Below, one piece after another: positions 11,356 through 21,513 of a stretch of DNA of 64,000 nucleotides. Source of the DNA: Chania multitudinisentens RB-25. GTDB taxonomy: Bacteria > Pseudomonadota > Gammaproteobacteria > Enterobacterales > Enterobacteriaceae. The stretch lies in contig NZ_CP007044.2 in NCBI RefSeq assembly GCF_000520015.2, positions 124,001-188,000 of the forward strand, given 5' to 3'. Under the pieces are notes generated by a model, which made no database searches, was not told the DNA's origin, and saw only the letters and a program-made list of their open reading frames with translations. The translations under genes and the position numbers were made by a program. Each line of letters begins with the position of its first letter. The first letter of the stretch is position 1.

Positions 11356-12375
11356 ATGTCGACCATGCAGGAAGTGGCAAAGAAAGCAGGCGTTTCAAAA
11401 GCCACTGTTTCACGTGTTCTTTCCGGCAAAGGATACGTCAGCGAAGCAACAAAAGATCAGGTATATAAAGCGATTGAAGAGGCAGGCTATCGCCCTAATT
11501 TGCTGGCAAGAAATCTGGCAACCAATAAATCCCAATGTATTGGTCTGGTGGTCACCAATACGCTCTACAACGGCAGCTATTTCAGCGGGTTACTTTCCCA
11601 GGCGGCGCAAAAACTGGAAGATAACGGCCGCCAGCTGATTCTGGTAGACGGCAAACACAGCGCCGAAGAAGAACAGGCAGCGATTCAATTCCTGCTCGAT
11701 TTACGCTGTGATGCCATCATTATCTATCCACGTTTCTTAACCATTGACGTGATGGATGACATCATCGAGCAGTATAAGCAGCCGATCATGGTGGTGAATA
11801 GAAGGCTAAGGAAGCACCAAAGCCACTGTATTTGCTGCGATCACAAAGGGGCCAGCTTTAACGCAACAAAATACCTGATTGAGCAGGGCCATCGCGATAT
11901 TGCCTTTATTACCGGCTCTTTGGATTCACCAACCGCCATCGAGCGGCTTTCCGGTTACAAAGAGGCATTAAATCAATACGGCATTACGCCGCAGGATAGC
12001 CTCATCCTGAAGGGAAAATGGACGCCAGCCAGCGGTGCCGCAGCCATAGAATTGTTGTTAAGCAATCAAACAACTTTTAGCGCAGTGCTCGCCAGCAATG
12101 ATGATATGGCGATTGGTGCCATCAAGACGTTGAGCCAAACCGGTATTGCGGTGCCTGATAGCGTCTCGGTGATCGGCTTCGATAACATCCCCACTGCGCC
12201 CTATCTGCACCCGGCCTTGTCCAGCGTTAAAGATCCCGTCAGCGATATGATGAATGAAGTGATCGATCGGCTGATTTCCATGCTCGACGGCGGCTATTTA
12301 TCCAAAGACAACCTGTTCACCTCAAACCTGCTGATCAGAGAATCGGTGAGCAAGGGGCCTTTTTGGGGCAAGTAA
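11356..12375 (+). CDS. ascG: LacI-family repressor AscG
   Basis: The 339-residue regulator has an N-terminal LacI helix-turn-helix (MQEVAKKAGVSKATVSRVLSG, residues about 4-24) and a periplasmic-binding-protein-like sugar-sensing domain (about 60-335) with the hallmark ASNDDMAIGA and VSVIGFDNI segments. Over its length it resembles E. coli AscG, including LLARNLAT and RCDAIIIYPRFL. It starts at the ATG at 11356 behind an AGGAAA ribosome site. It is divergent from ascFB and expected to repress it through the operator in between. The inducer is not deducible from sequence. Confidence 0.93.
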   Translation: MSTMQEVAKKAGVSKATVSRVLSGKGYVSEATKDQVYKAIEEAGYRPNLLARNLATNKSQCIGLVVTNTLYNGSYFSGLLSQAAQKLEDNGRQLILVDGKHSAEEEQAAIQFLLDLRCDAIIIYPRFLTIDVMDDIIEQYKQPIMVVNRRLRKHQSHCICCDHKGASFNATKYLIEQGHRDIAFITGSLDSPTAIERLSGYKEALNQYGITPQDSLILKGKWTPASGAAAIELLLSNQTTFSAVLASNDDMAIGAIKTLSQTGIAVPDSVSVIGFDNIPTAPYLHPALSSVKDPVSDMMNEVIDRLISMLDGGYLSKDNLFTSNLLIRESVSKGPFWGK

Positions 12376-12381
12376 GCGGTT

Positions 12382-12409
12382 ATCCCTCTTTCCGCATGGA
12401 AAGAGGGAT
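12382..12409. terminator. Palindrome between convergent ascG and lyase genes
   Basis: A perfect 12-bp stem (ATCCCTCTTTCC / GGAAAGAGGGAT) with a GCAT loop begins 6 bp after the ascG stop and 24 bp before the stop of the convergent lyase gene. It is placed to end transcription from both sides. It lacks a good U-tract on either strand, so efficiency is uncertain. Its sequence resembles the CCCTYTYCC hairpins at 8039 and 9595-9668. Confidence 0.6.
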
Positions 12410-12432
12410 GCTCTGAGTTATTGGCCCCGGTT

Positions 12433-14658
12433 CTAATAGGCAGATAAATCGCAGGGTGAACCCGCAAGCGCATTCTCTGGCAAAGAACCGGCGATATCAG
12501 CAGGCGATAACGCCTCTTTAGTCCAGATGAACCATGCCATAGAACCACTGGTTGCCGTTGAGGTGGCCGCCCCGGAACCGATGGATAGATAATTGCCCGG
12601 CCCGGTGAGCGAAACTGAATTCAGTACGCCGCTATAGGGCAATGCCGGCCCCGCTCTCACCTTAGCCGCTTTACCATCAATAAACAGGTTCACGCTCCCC
12701 GTATTGTAGGTATCCAGCGCGATACTGACCTGATACAGATGGTATTGGCTGGTGTCAGCCTGCACCACAGAACTGCTGCTGCCATCAATACTGTTAAGTT
12801 GAACCCCGGTGGCAGAGCTTGTTTTCTGAATCACCGTTTTTACCCGGCTGCTGTAAGCGGGCCCTAACAGGAAATCGCCCGTCGCCACTTCGATCTCAAG
12901 CGCATTCTTGGTGCCAGGCTCATTGGCTTTCACGCAGGCTAACCAGGTAAAGCCTTTGGGATAGCCATCGTTGGTGACGCTGTCTGCACTGGCTTTTAAC
13001 CCCTTACCAGCATTATCGCAGGAACCGGTATTGCACAGGCGCACGGCGGTTGTCACCGTCGAGCCGGTGTTGTCATAACGCAGCGTATTATCCGGGTTGA
13101 TACTGAACGGGGTGAGATTGCCATTCACCGCAAACTGATTCGCGGTGCCATAGCTGTTGCTCACCGCCCCATTCACGTTCGGCATCAGGCCGCCATTGGT
13201 GAGGGGAGTGTACAGATTCCATTTAATCGCCCCGTCGTCGGTTTCCTCCGTGGGGGGTTCACCCTCTTCTGAACCGCCCACATTCGCTAACCCAGTTGTC
13301 CAACTCGCCCCTGGCGTGGCGCCATTGCCATACCAGGGAGCGACGGTCTGCTCCAGCCAGGGTTGTTCCAAATCAACCGGAACCGGAGAAATAACGACCC
13401 CGTCATAGATATCAAGCAGAGTATGTACGCCCTCCCCAGGCGAAATACCGGCGGCGATATCGCTGCGTGCCTGGTAGTAGTGATATTCGCCATTGCCGTC
13501 AACGGCATAGACCAAGCTGCCAGCCGGGTAGCTTTGCGTAGCGGACCAAGCCTGATAACCCGGCTGTGGATGGCATGTTATGCCGTTCTCCTGTTGCTCC
13601 CGGCTTTTATGGGTTGTCACTAACCCCAGCGGCGAAGCCGTGGTCACGGTAAAATCATCAAAATAGGCATATTGATCGGTTTGCGGTGCCCAATCCAACG
13701 TCCCGCCGCCAAAAAACGTATCCATTTTTATCGTACTGATAGACACCGTATTATCGGCACGCCAATTCCAGTTATCCAATTCCAATACCTTAACGCCATC
13801 GACAAACTGAATGAGTTGCCCATTGCTTTGCCCTGGATCGCCTAATTGGACATATTGCGTAATGGTATACCACTGGCCCGGCAGAAATTGCGTATTCAAT
13901 GCCGCATAGTCGCCACAGTGTTCCACCTTGGTGGGATAATAAAGGTAGTTATACATGGAACCCTGTTCACGCCACATCAGCCGCGTGGTAAAACCATTAA
14001 ATTTACTGTTATCAATACAGCCGGAGGGAGCCTTGCCACCCCCACCCAAACCGGGCAGTTTCCCGCCGCGCACCCAGGTGAACCGCTCGTCAAAACGCAC
14101 CTTATACTGTAGCCATAACGCCGTGTTGCCTTTTGGTAATGGGGCATCAAAGGTCATGGCTGAATTACCGCCAATGCCTGGCGTCGGGTTGCCCGTGGCA
14201 TCCTGACCGGCGGTCGCGCTGTAGGTGACACGCAGCACTTTATTCGCGGGTGCATCAGGATCGGCCACAATATTCAGCCTGCCCTGGGCTTGCCCCGATG
14301 AATTACCCGGAGTTAAGCCCCAGTCTTTTGTAAAATCTGCCACCGTATAAAGCCCCGGTGTATCATCCTGAAAATTGACCCGGGTAATAAAACTGGCGGG
14401 AGGAGTATCATTTTTCCCCTGCGGTAATGGCCACCAGGCCTTATTATCCACAGAGCAGGCAGCCACCTGGTTTTGCTGTTTATTATCATTAACGGATGAA
14501 ATAACTTCGGCATTATTATTCAACGATGCCATATTATTACTTTCTATGACCGATGATGCATTGCTGTTGTCACAGGCTGCCAAGGAAAAAACAAAACCAA
14601 GGATAAACATCCTGTTAGTCATGCGCTTGCCTGAACCGTGCTTTGAAAAGAAATCCAT
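12433..14658 (-). CDS. Lipoprotein with polysaccharide-lyase-like, carbohydrate-binding-like and LamG-like domains
   Basis: The 741-residue protein has a lipoprotein signal ending in lipobox LAAC with Cys29. The ATG at 14658 has a strong GGAGAAG ribosome site. About 90-345 resembles polysaccharide lyases of the PL14/PL20 beta-jelly-roll type, with GGKLPGL at 198-204 and the IKMDTFFGGG segment near 310-319. About 368-420 (QAWSATQSYPAGSLV, YYQARSD) looks like a CBM5/12-type chitin/cellulose-binding domain. An acidic Gly/Glu linker follows near 450-475, and the last 260 residues look like a LamG/concanavalin-type domain. It probably sits on a membrane surface and binds or cleaves a uronate-containing polysaccharide. 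The substrate and lytic activity are inference from motifs, and a binding role without activity is possible. Confidence 0.6.
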   Translation of the reverse strand: MDFFSKHGSGKRMTNRMFILGFVFSLAACDNSNASSVIESNNMASLNNNAEVISSVNDNKQQNQVAACSVDNKAWWPLPQGKNDTPPASFITRVNFQDDTPGLYTVADFTKDWGLTPGNSSGQAQGRLNIVADPDAPANKVLRVTYSATAGQDATGNPTPGIGGNSAMTFDAPLPKGNTALWLQYKVRFDERFTWVRGGKLPGLGGGGKAPSGCIDNSKFNGFTTRLMWREQGSMYNYLYYPTKVEHCGDYAALNTQFLPGQWYTITQYVQLGDPGQSNGQLIQFVDGVKVLELDNWNWRADNTVSISTIKMDTFFGGGTLDWAPQTDQYAYFDDFTVTTASPLGLVTTHKSREQQENGITCHPQPGYQAWSATQSYPAGSLVYAVDGNGEYHYYQARSDIAAGISPGEGVHTLLDIYDGVVISPVPVDLEQPWLEQTVAPWYGNGATPGASWTTGLANVGGSEEGEPPTEETDDGAIKWNLYTPLTNGGLMPNVNGAVSNSYGTANQFAVNGNLTPFSINPDNTLRYDNTGSTVTTAVRLCNTGSCDNAGKGLKASADSVTNDGYPKGFTWLACVKANEPGTKNALEIEVATGDFLLGPAYSSRVKTVIQKTSSATGVQLNSIDGSSSSVVQADTSQYHLYQVSIALDTYNTGSVNLFIDGKAAKVRAGPALPYSGVLNSVSLTGPGNYLSIGSGAATSTATSGSMAWFIWTKEALSPADIAGSLPENALAGSPCDLSAY

Positions 14659-15020
14659 TATTCTTCTCCAGAAATAAAATATTCGTCATACTTCAAGTTG
14701 CATGTGGATGGCCGGTGGGCCAGGGATCAACGCCACCAACACCGCTGCACGGGTATAATCACGATATTCAATCACTGACAGCACAGGTAAAACCGCAACG
14801 TTCACCTGACAGGGAAAGCCTTGATATGTTAGTTTAAAAAAAAAGAAACTCAATTTCAAAAATGCAAGCCATCTCGCAAAAATAGATCTTGTTGCGTTTT
14901 TCAGCTTCCTGCAAACTCATCGCACAGGCCAGATACCAACCCACACTCTGCGTCATCACATCTGCGGAATCATGCAGGCATTTGAAGGTATTCCGGCCCT
15001 CTGGCGCGCTCAGCCGCACG
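14659..15020. other. Intergenic region with a dispersed-repeat fragment
   Basis: About 360 bp lie between the lyase start and the stop of the LuxR gene, both on the minus strand. The part next to the lyase must hold its promoter. It also contains GTCATACTTCAAGTTGCATGTG (14685-14706), which I recognise as the conserved end of an intergenic repeat common in Serratia, Yersinia and related genomes. The rest has a short poly-A/T stretch near 14833-14846 and no supported ORF. Confidence 0.5.
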
Positions 15021-15683
15021 TTACCTGCCGGTGGCATAGAGACTTTTGGGATGGGCTTTAACCATTATCCGGCCTGATAACAGTGAATTAATATTAGGCA
15101 CGCCCAATTTTCTCAATGCCGACACTTTATAAGAGCTGATGGTTTTATAATTGAGTTCCAAAATTTTCGAAACTTCATTCATTGTCATCCCACCCATAAG
15201 TTTTTTTATCACGCTGCATTCGCGCGTAGAAAGCTTATTCTTTATTTGCACATGTTTTTTCTTGATTTTCTTAATATCCGTTCTTAACAGCGTTTTCATA
15301 CTGTTTGATATTTCTTTACACGGAAGCGATTCATTCAATACCACGCAGATTCCACGATATTTTTCAAGAAGATGAATAAGAAGCAGGCGGGAAAAATGAT
15401 TGGTGAGTACGATAACTTTAAGGGCGTGATTGGATTGACGTTGTAATCGTTCAATATAGTTCAATGTGTCGATAAAAGCAGGATCAAAACAGGATATATG
15501 AGTGACCAACAATGCCAGCGGATCATTCGGTGGCTGATCGTCTTCCGGTAGCGCTGAACGAGGCACCCGAAGCTCCAGGGTTTTATGCATTTCGTTTAAT
15601 GATGCCACAAGCGTAGTAATTCCGGCTCGGGTATAAGTGCATGGATGGTATATGGCGATAGATTTTTTAACGTTCATGTTCAA
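15021..15683 (-). CDS. LuxR-type transcriptional regulator linked to the fimbrial operon
   Basis: The 220-residue protein has a C-terminal LuxR/NarL helix-turn-helix at about 150-205 (LSTRECSVIKKLMGG, then NEVSKILELNYKTISSYKVSALRKLG). The N-terminal region resembles a degenerate receiver: it has no clear phospho-acceptor Asp motif, like RcsB-related fimbrial regulators such as EcpR. It lies 108 bp downstream of the last gene of the fimbrial operon, in the same direction. It may regulate that operon, the adjacent ecp operon, or both; the target is inference. Confidence 0.8.
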   Translation of the reverse strand: MNMNVKKSIAIYHPCTYTRAGITTLVASLNEMHKTLELRVPRSALPEDDQPPNDPLALLVTHISCFDPAFIDTLNYIERLQRQSNHALKVIVLTNHFSRLLLIHLLEKYRGICVVLNESLPCKEISNSMKTLLRTDIKKIKKKHVQIKNKLSTRECSVIKKLMGGMTMNEVSKILELNYKTISSYKVSALRKLGVPNINSLLSGRIMVKAHPKSLYATGR

Positions 15684-15791
15684 ATAAGCATCCTGTTAAT
15701 AAATATGTTGAATGAAATGTCAGACACAAACTGATACCTGTAATAACACTTTTCTTATTAATGCTTTCTACCCGCTGCGTGCATAGAATAT

Positions 15792-16358
15792 TCAATCGTA
15801 ATCAATCATTAATGCCGCAGAGGCGTTCGCACTCCCTGCCTGAATAGGGGATGCCGCTGCAATCACCGCATAACGCGCATAATAATGCAGCGTTGCGTTG
15901 CCATTGGCATCCGTCGTTACCGCCGTATTGCTACTGCCAAATGCATTCGGTGGTAGTGGTTCCTTATTTTGATTCAGCAACGCCACACCCACATTGGTTG
16001 CCGTGCTGTCATTGCTCAATCCTAATAAATGAGCAGCGCCATCCGCACTTTGCCCGGCAAAATAAACCTGTAAGGTTTTTTCACCGGGGCAACCGCTCAG
16101 TTGGAGAGTAAAAGGCACTTCCGGCGTTCCGCCCGCTGTTCCCTGCAAGAAACGCGTTGGCCAACTACCTAGCTCTACACTCAAATTGCGGCTTTCAGCA
16201 GCAACAACGCAGCTGTAATTCACGATATTCCCCCGCAGCTCAATATTGATTTCACCAAGAGAAGGGTCGTCTGCCAAAGTAAAGAAGGCCCACAAACTGA
16301 ATACCAGAACCCATCCTTTGGCATGGATTGGCTGCCACCTTATTTTCTTGTTAGTCAT
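15792..16358 (-). CDS. Minor fimbrial subunit
   Basis: The 188-residue secreted protein has an N-terminal signal (hydrophobic stretch WVLVFSLWAFFTLA) and a type 1 pilin fold. It carries a conserved Cys pair (NYSCVV and SGCPG), the ...SATNVGVALLN block and a C-terminal beta-strand with the penultimate Tyr of donor-strand-binding pilins (ALMIDYD). It overlaps the upstream adhesin gene by 8 bp, so translation is probably coupled. It is the last structural gene of the operon and is likely a tip or adaptor subunit. Confidence 0.85.
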   Translation of the reverse strand: MTNKKIRWQPIHAKGWVLVFSLWAFFTLADDPSLGEINIELRGNIVNYSCVVAAESRNLSVELGSWPTRFLQGTAGGTPEVPFTLQLSGCPGEKTLQVYFAGQSADGAAHLLGLSNDSTATNVGVALLNQNKEPLPPNAFGSSNTAVTTDANGNATLHYYARYAVIAAASPIQAGSANASAALMIDYD

Positions 16359-17361
16359 AGTCCACTCTCAGATAGCCACGCGCCGTAAACGGCCCTTCCG
16401 CAGGCTTGTTGCCAGTAACGCTGACCGGCCAGGCACGCAGCTCCACGTTGGCAACGCGGTTATCATCCAGGCGGAACGGAATTTTGCTGCCGAGAGTATT
16501 TGGCGTTAGCGGCGTTCCACTGGCGTTTGCCACGATAAAACCGACATCCGGGTTATCCGAAACCATGATTTGCCCTTGCGCTTTTTCGACCTCAAGGCGC
16601 AGGCTCAAATAGGCTTCAGCGGCCACACCATCGCTACATTGGATCTTCACGGGTTTGGCCTGCGGCGTGACGCCTGGTGGCCGATTACCGGCTCCGGCCT
16701 GGCTGAACAGAGAAGCGCCGATATCGCCAAAATCAAACTCAACGATTTGCCCGGCATCAATCTCACAAGACTGCGGGACTTCTATCCTGCCACTGTAACT
16801 GATGGTATAGACCGGGGTAGTGAGGGGGTCTGTATTGCTGGACGTGACATAAATGGTGAACATCACCTGTCTTGGGATCGGCACCATGTTAACAAATCGC
16901 CGTGTGACCTTTAGGCGGAATACCAGATTTGAATCCTGTATCTCAAAAGGCTTCTGTTGAGGGACATTGGTATGCTCCCCCATTCGGACGTAATCTTGCG
17001 GAGGATAAAAGATACCAGCGGCGCTGTCAGTAATACTCATGGCGCCATTCAGGTAGTCATTCAATTTTAAATACTGATAACCATCCAACGTCTCCTGTAT
17101 CGGCAATGTGGTTACGTAACTACGATAGGTAACATAGCCCGTTGTTCCAGCCGGGCAGGTGGCCTTTATCCCCACCCACCCGGATTTTTCCGGCAACGTA
17201 ACCACTTCCCCTACGTTATTATTGCCACTGTTAAACACCTGCGATAAATCATAAGTAATGTCTGTCGGTGTACCGTTAGAATTATAACAAACGGTAGCAA
17301 GCGCCGAAAACGGGGCGGCCAGTAACGCGACGGCGGCCAGCGTAGCGTTCAATTTCATCAT
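16351..17361 (-). CDS. Two-domain fimbrial tip adhesin
   Basis: The 336-residue protein has a signal peptide (residues 1-22, cut after ALA) and about 175 residues of divergent N-terminal sequence with two early Cys (VCYNSNG, ATCPAGT), the probable receptor-binding lectin domain. A pilin domain (about 195-336) begins SYSGRIEVPQSCEID and ends GYLRVDYD. This is the FimH/MrkD architecture. It starts at 17361 behind AGGAG. The receptor is not deducible. Its position after the usher matches other tip adhesins of type 1-like fimbriae. Confidence 0.82.
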   Translation of the reverse strand: MMKLNATLAAVALLAAPFSALATVCYNSNGTPTDITYDLSQVFNSGNNNVGEVVTLPEKSGWVGIKATCPAGTTGYVTYRSYVTTLPIQETLDGYQYLKLNDYLNGAMSITDSAAGIFYPPQDYVRMGEHTNVPQQKPFEIQDSNLVFRLKVTRRFVNMVPIPRQVMFTIYVTSSNTDPLTTPVYTISYSGRIEVPQSCEIDAGQIVEFDFGDIGASLFSQAGAGNRPPGVTPQAKPVKIQCSDGVAAEAYLSLRLEVEKAQGQIMVSDNPDVGFIVANASGTPLTPNTLGSKIPFRLDDNRVANVELRAWPVSVTGNKPAEGPFTARGYLRVDYD

Positions 17362-17385
17362 CAGGCTCCTTAGGTAGATGCCGTG

Positions 17386-19992
17386 TTATGAACAGGTGGT
17401 GGTCATAACCAGCACCTGCGCCACACTGTCCTGCGGTAACACATAACGGGTGCGGCATTGTGTCTCTTCTTTATTTCCCCATTGGATAAACAAGGTTCCT
17501 TCCGGCGGCATCCCGCTCAGATAGGTTTGCCCGTCCTCACCCACCATGCCAAGGAGCCCGCCGCTCTCTTCCCGCACGATGGCGCCAAAAGGCACCGGGC
17601 GGTCACTCTGTTTCAGCGTCATTAAAACACGCCGGCCGATACGGGGCTGAAAATCGGCCCGCACCAGCGCGCCTTGGGTTGGCACCACGGTGCTGACGTT
17701 ATTTTCAATCTCGGTGTATTCATCCATCGAATTGATATCCAACGCCACCCGGTTATGGCGATAAACCGTGGCGTAGGGCATCACGGCGTAACCCCGCCAG
17801 TCGGTTCTGACACCGGTCTGGTTATCTACCCGGACGCCAGACGCCCCCGGTGCCTTGACCAGCACGTTGGTATCCCCCAACGGTTGGCTGAGGGTGATGC
17901 CATCTGCATGCCCGACCAAACCCCCTGCCAGTTGCCAGTTATATTGGTGCTGGTCACGGTCATAGTTGTACCCCAGCCCCAACGTGCCGTAGGTCCCTTG
18001 CCAGGTCGCACCGGCGCTGCCGGTATTCCCCCCTTCATTGCTGTACCCCTGCATTACGCTGTAGCTAAGGTTGCGCCCTTCCAGCAACGTTCCGCCAATG
18101 CCGGTGCGCCAGGTATTCTGGCCCCCCGAACCGTGGCTGCTGGCGGCGGTGGCATGTGCTCTGCCCAGCGCAGTATTACGTGAGCGCGCATTTCCCATCA
18201 GAGCATGGAAGGGCACGGATAGATTGAACGCCATCATTCGATTACTGTCAGCCAAGCCGGTTGATTGGCTTTGAGACCAGGACAATGAATAACTGAGATC
18301 ACGCCAGCCACTGCTGTAACCCACTTGATACCAGGCATTGGTTTCATCCGATCCCCAATAGGTTTGCTGATTACCGGAGAGAAACAGAGAGCCATAATCA
18401 CCCAGAGATTGAGTGATACTGGCCTGGAAACGCCCTTTCTTACTGTGGCGTAAATTATGGTAGCTAATGACCACCGGCTCCTTTTGCAGTGTTCCTTCCT
18501 CTTGCTGGGTATATTCGTACCCTTCCATATTCCGATAGGCGACTTCGTCCAGGGTATAGAAGCCCCGCGTGGAGTAGCGGTATCCCAGTAACTGGACGGT
18601 AGTACCGTATTCGTTGAGCGATTTGGCATACAGAAAACGCAGAGACTGCCCCGTATGCTTGCTGTCATCCGCCAGTTGGCTGTCGGCATGAGTGACATCC
18701 AGTGACAGCGCACCCCAGCCACCGAGGTTTTTCCCTGCCCCCAGGGCAAAGGCGCTGTAACGTTCGGCAAGCTGGCTCCCGCCATAAAGGGTATAGCCCT
18801 GCGGCAGGCCGGCAATCAGAGTGCCTTGCGTAAAAAAGGGGCGAGATTGCTGGCCGTTACCGCTACGAAAATCCCCCGCGACCAGATCGTATTTCCAGCG
18901 CCCTTCCCGCTGTAGCATCGGGACGGTGGAATAGGGAACGGTATAGTTCTGCTGGCTGCCGTCGCTTTCCTCTATCGTTACGTTCAGATCGCCACTTGAC
19001 GAGGTGGCGTTCAGGTCATCAATGGCAAATGCGCCAGGGGATACCGGCCCCTGATAAATGACAAAGCCGTTCTGACGCACAACGACTCTGGCGTAGGTAC
19101 GGGCAATGCCACGTATCACCGGAGCGTAACCCTGCTGGCTGTCTGGATACATGCTGTCGACAGAGTAAAGGCGTGCGCCACGAAACCCCAAGCTGTCGAA
19201 GATGTCATTGCCGGTATTGCTATCCCCCATCACCAGGCTACTTTTCAATGGCACAATGATCCGCGATGCACTGGTGCTGATGTTCTGCCAACGGTTAGTG
19301 TGATAATTATCCCCAGAGGCATAACGCCAGGCACCGTTATTACGCAGCCGCCACTCCCCCAGGTTCAGCCCACTCAACAGATTGAAGTAATAACTGTCGT
19401 CGGCAGAACCATGGCTGCCCGTTGCTGAATAATTGAATAAGATGGCAGGTATCCCCTCATCCCATTCATCCGCGGGAATATCACCACGAGCACGGTTGAC
19501 CATCGCGGATTGCGGCAGGCTGATATCAAGGCGCAAGCGGGAAAAATCAAAAGCGACCTCTGCCCCTGGAATAGCACTCGCCAACGGAATACAGGCTCCC
19601 TGCTCAAACTGCTCCAGTTCTGGGTAGGCGCGCATGTTCAGCCCCAAACGTTTCAGCCAATCAGTATCAATGCAGGGTTCCAGGCCACCAGATTTGACTC
19701 TATCCGACGGTTGCTGGGCCGTTGGATCGACATTGGTAAAGCGAATGTCCTGAGTCGCAATGAAATCGTTGTTACGCCAGAGATCTACCCGGTAGTCACC
19801 GGCTGCCTGTTGCTGGCCTTTCTCAAAACGCGACAGATCCGCCACGGCTGAAACATCTTCGGCTAAAAATGCCGGGTTAAAATAACTTTCCCCATGACTG
19901 GCGCTCGCATACCACACAGACATCAGTGTTCCTGTCAGGCCCGCCAACCGCCGCATTCTTCCCCATTTCTTTCGCATCATTGGCATTTTCAT
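17386..19992 (-). CDS. Outer-membrane fimbrial usher (FimD/PapC family)
   Basis: The 868-residue protein has an N-terminal signal (cut near SHGES) followed by the chaperone-binding domain ([25 protein letters not shown]). The translocation pore and plug region ([34 protein letters not shown]) comes next, and C-terminal domains end in a Cys pair (TQCRTRY, TTTCS). It secretes and assembles pilins delivered by the chaperone encoded 34 bp upstream. Length is normal. Upstream in-frame Met residues (1, 3, 5) make the exact start uncertain by a few codons. Confidence 0.95.
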   Translation of the reverse strand: MKMPMMRKKWGRMRRLAGLTGTLMSVWYASASHGESYFNPAFLAEDVSAVADLSRFEKGQQQAAGDYRVDLWRNNDFIATQDIRFTNVDPTAQQPSDRVKSGGLEPCIDTDWLKRLGLNMRAYPELEQFEQGACIPLASAIPGAEVAFDFSRLRLDISLPQSAMVNRARGDIPADEWDEGIPAILFNYSATGSHGSADDSYYFNLLSGLNLGEWRLRNNGAWRYASGDNYHTNRWQNISTSASRIIVPLKSSLVMGDSNTGNDIFDSLGFRGARLYSVDSMYPDSQQGYAPVIRGIARTYARVVVRQNGFVIYQGPVSPGAFAIDDLNATSSSGDLNVTIEESDGSQQNYTVPYSTVPMLQREGRWKYDLVAGDFRSGNGQQSRPFFTQGTLIAGLPQGYTLYGGSQLAERYSAFALGAGKNLGGWGALSLDVTHADSQLADDSKHTGQSLRFLYAKSLNEYGTTVQLLGYRYSTRGFYTLDEVAYRNMEGYEYTQQEEGTLQKEPVVISYHNLRHSKKGRFQASITQSLGDYGSLFLSGNQQTYWGSDETNAWYQVGYSSGWRDLSYSLSWSQSQSTGLADSNRMMAFNLSVPFHALMGNARSRNTALGRAHATAASSHGSGGQNTWRTGIGGTLLEGRNLSYSVMQGYSNEGGNTGSAGATWQGTYGTLGLGYNYDRDQHQYNWQLAGGLVGHADGITLSQPLGDTNVLVKAPGASGVRVDNQTGVRTDWRGYAVMPYATVYRHNRVALDINSMDEYTEIENNVSTVVPTQGALVRADFQPRIGRRVLMTLKQSDRPVPFGAIVREESGGLLGMVGEDGQTYLSGMPPEGTLFIQWGNKEETQCRTRYVLPQDSVAQVLVMTTTCS

Positions 19993-20026
19993 CCCTCTGT
20001 TGTTTCCCGCCTTGGTTGGATGAATG

Positions 20027-20734
20027 TCATTGCATAACGCCCTGCTGCACCGGGGTCAGCGCGCCATAATCATTGACCGTCTGAAAGGAAATGTTCCCTT
20101 CAATGGCCGCAGGCACCGGCACCGGGGTAGTCTCTTTCGGGGCTGCCATGATGTTGGGAAGTTTTTGGGTTCCCAGTTTCAAGTTGACCAATGAAACATA
20201 GTAGGGAGACGGGTTGGTGATGTTCAGTTGCATGCCGGTACGTTTGAAACGCAGTTGCGCAGGAGCATTTTCTGGCGGCTGGGGAAGATTGCCGGGGCGG
20301 ACAAACAATTTGATACGCGACAGGATAGCCAATTGCAGTACGTTTTTTCCTTCAATGCTGGCTTTTTCCACGGCCGGAATGGCTTTAACGTTTAGCCAGA
20401 AAACGGATTCACGGTCTGCCGGTAACGGAGGGCCAGCATAAATAATGCGCAGGGTATTCTCACTGTTGGCTTCGCTGACAAACAGGGGCGGCGTGATGAT
20501 AAACCCTTTCTCTTTTTGTTCGCTGCCGTTGTCTACCCAGGCATTGATCAGATAACGGCCTTTGGTATCGCTGTTAGACAGGGATAAAGAAGTTTGCTTG
20601 GCACCTGCCGGATAAATTACCCGGGTAGCATGCAGAGCGATCCCGGCAGCTTGCGCCATAAAGGCGGTTGTTAACAGGTAGAACAATATAACCATACCTG
20701 ATTTCATCGTTTTATTTTTCACGCCAGACACCAT
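20027..20734 (-). CDS. Periplasmic pilus chaperone (FimC/PapD family)
   Basis: The protein (about 235 residues) has a signal peptide and two Ig-like domains. It shows the PapD signature: the basic cleft Arg in [18 protein letters not shown], then [29 protein letters not shown]. It stabilises pilins by donor-strand complementation. The first ATG is at 20734. A second at 20707 ([12 protein letters not shown]) gives a more typical signal peptide, and neither has a clear ribosome site. It lies between the major pilin (227 bp away) and the usher (34 bp away). Confidence 0.93.
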   Translation of the reverse strand: MVSGVKNKTMKSGMVILFYLLTTAFMAQAAGIALHATRVIYPAGAKQTSLSLSNSDTKGRYLINAWVDNGSEQKEKGFIITPPLFVSEANSENTLRIIYAGPPLPADRESVFWLNVKAIPAVEKASIEGKNVLQLAILSRIKLFVRPGNLPQPPENAPAQLRFKRTGMQLNITNPSPYYVSLVNLKLGTQKLPNIMAAPKETTPVPVPAAIEGNISFQTVNDYGALTPVQQGVMQ

Positions 20735-20773
20735 CAAAATGACTGATTACGGATAAGGGCAGAATCAGGGAGA

Positions 20774-20794
20774 AAGCCATACGCCCGATGGCTT
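20774..20794 (-). terminator. Hairpin between major pilin and chaperone genes
   Basis: A 7-bp stem (AAGCCAT / ATGGCTT) with a 7-nt loop is followed on the minus strand by TCTCCCT. It lies in the 227-bp gap after the major pilin gene. A partial terminator here would lower expression of chaperone and usher relative to pilin, as in other fimbrial operons. The U-tract is interrupted, so this is a weak candidate. Confidence 0.4.
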
Positions 20795-20964
20795 ATTGCG
20801 CGTTTTCCAGTACGGGTTGTTTGAGTAGGTTATCAAGCACAGCGCCATCTCCCCGTGGCAACAGCCGAAAAGGAAGGATTTAGCGTTATTACCTTTTCAG
20901 GATGGAGCATAACCTTGGCCTCATCCGTGAAGCCCGGTTCATCCTTGCTCTTACCGCTCGTCGA

Positions 20965-21513
20965 TTATTCGTATTTCATGACAAAGGTCGCATCCGCGTT
21001 AGCCATCCCAGCGGTTGTGGTTGCTGCGGTGGCTTTGTAACGCGCAGTGAAGTCCAGGGTGTTGCTGCCATTAAGCAGATTATGTGGTGTTGACCAACTG
21101 ACATTTGGCAGCAGCGGCGTACCCATCATATCCAGAATTTCGATCCCCACCCCCGTTGCCGGCGTCGCTCCCCCGTCAGAGGTCACCGCCAGCAAATCAG
21201 GATTGTTCAAATCTGCCACGCCTGAAAAAGTAACGGACGCTGTTTCTGCGATGCTGTTATCACAGTCGTTGAGAATAATGCGAAAAGGCCTCAGTGAAGA
21301 GGTATCAGCCACATTGCTAAAGGACGCAGTACGATGTTGCCCAAGTTGGACAACCTGATCGGAAGAGGCAATACTCACTGCACAGGCTGCGTTAACCAGC
21401 TCACCTTTAAAATGAACAGTTCCCCCGTTTACCGTAACGGGATCGGCATATACTGTTCCACTGAATAATGTATAGAGGCAACCCAAAGAGAGAACGATTT
21501 TACTGAGCTTCAT
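20965..21513 (-). CDS. Major fimbrial subunit (type 1 pilin family)
   Basis: The 182-residue pilin has a signal peptide (cut after YADP or VYA), an N-terminal extension strand (VNGGTVHFKGELVNAACAV), a conserved Cys pair (NAACAV and LNDCDN) and the C-terminal FVMKYE motif with penultimate Tyr. It is the first gene of the operon, with an AAAGGAA ribosome site at 21513. The usual FimA features and an intact chaperone-binding motif indicate a polymerising shaft subunit. Confidence 0.92.
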   Translation of the reverse strand: MKLSKIVLSLGCLYTLFSGTVYADPVTVNGGTVHFKGELVNAACAVSIASSDQVVQLGQHRTASFSNVADTSSLRPFRIILNDCDNSIAETASVTFSGVADLNNPDLLAVTSDGGATPATGVGIEILDMMGTPLLPNVSWSTPHNLLNGSNTLDFTARYKATAATTTAGMANADATFVMKYE

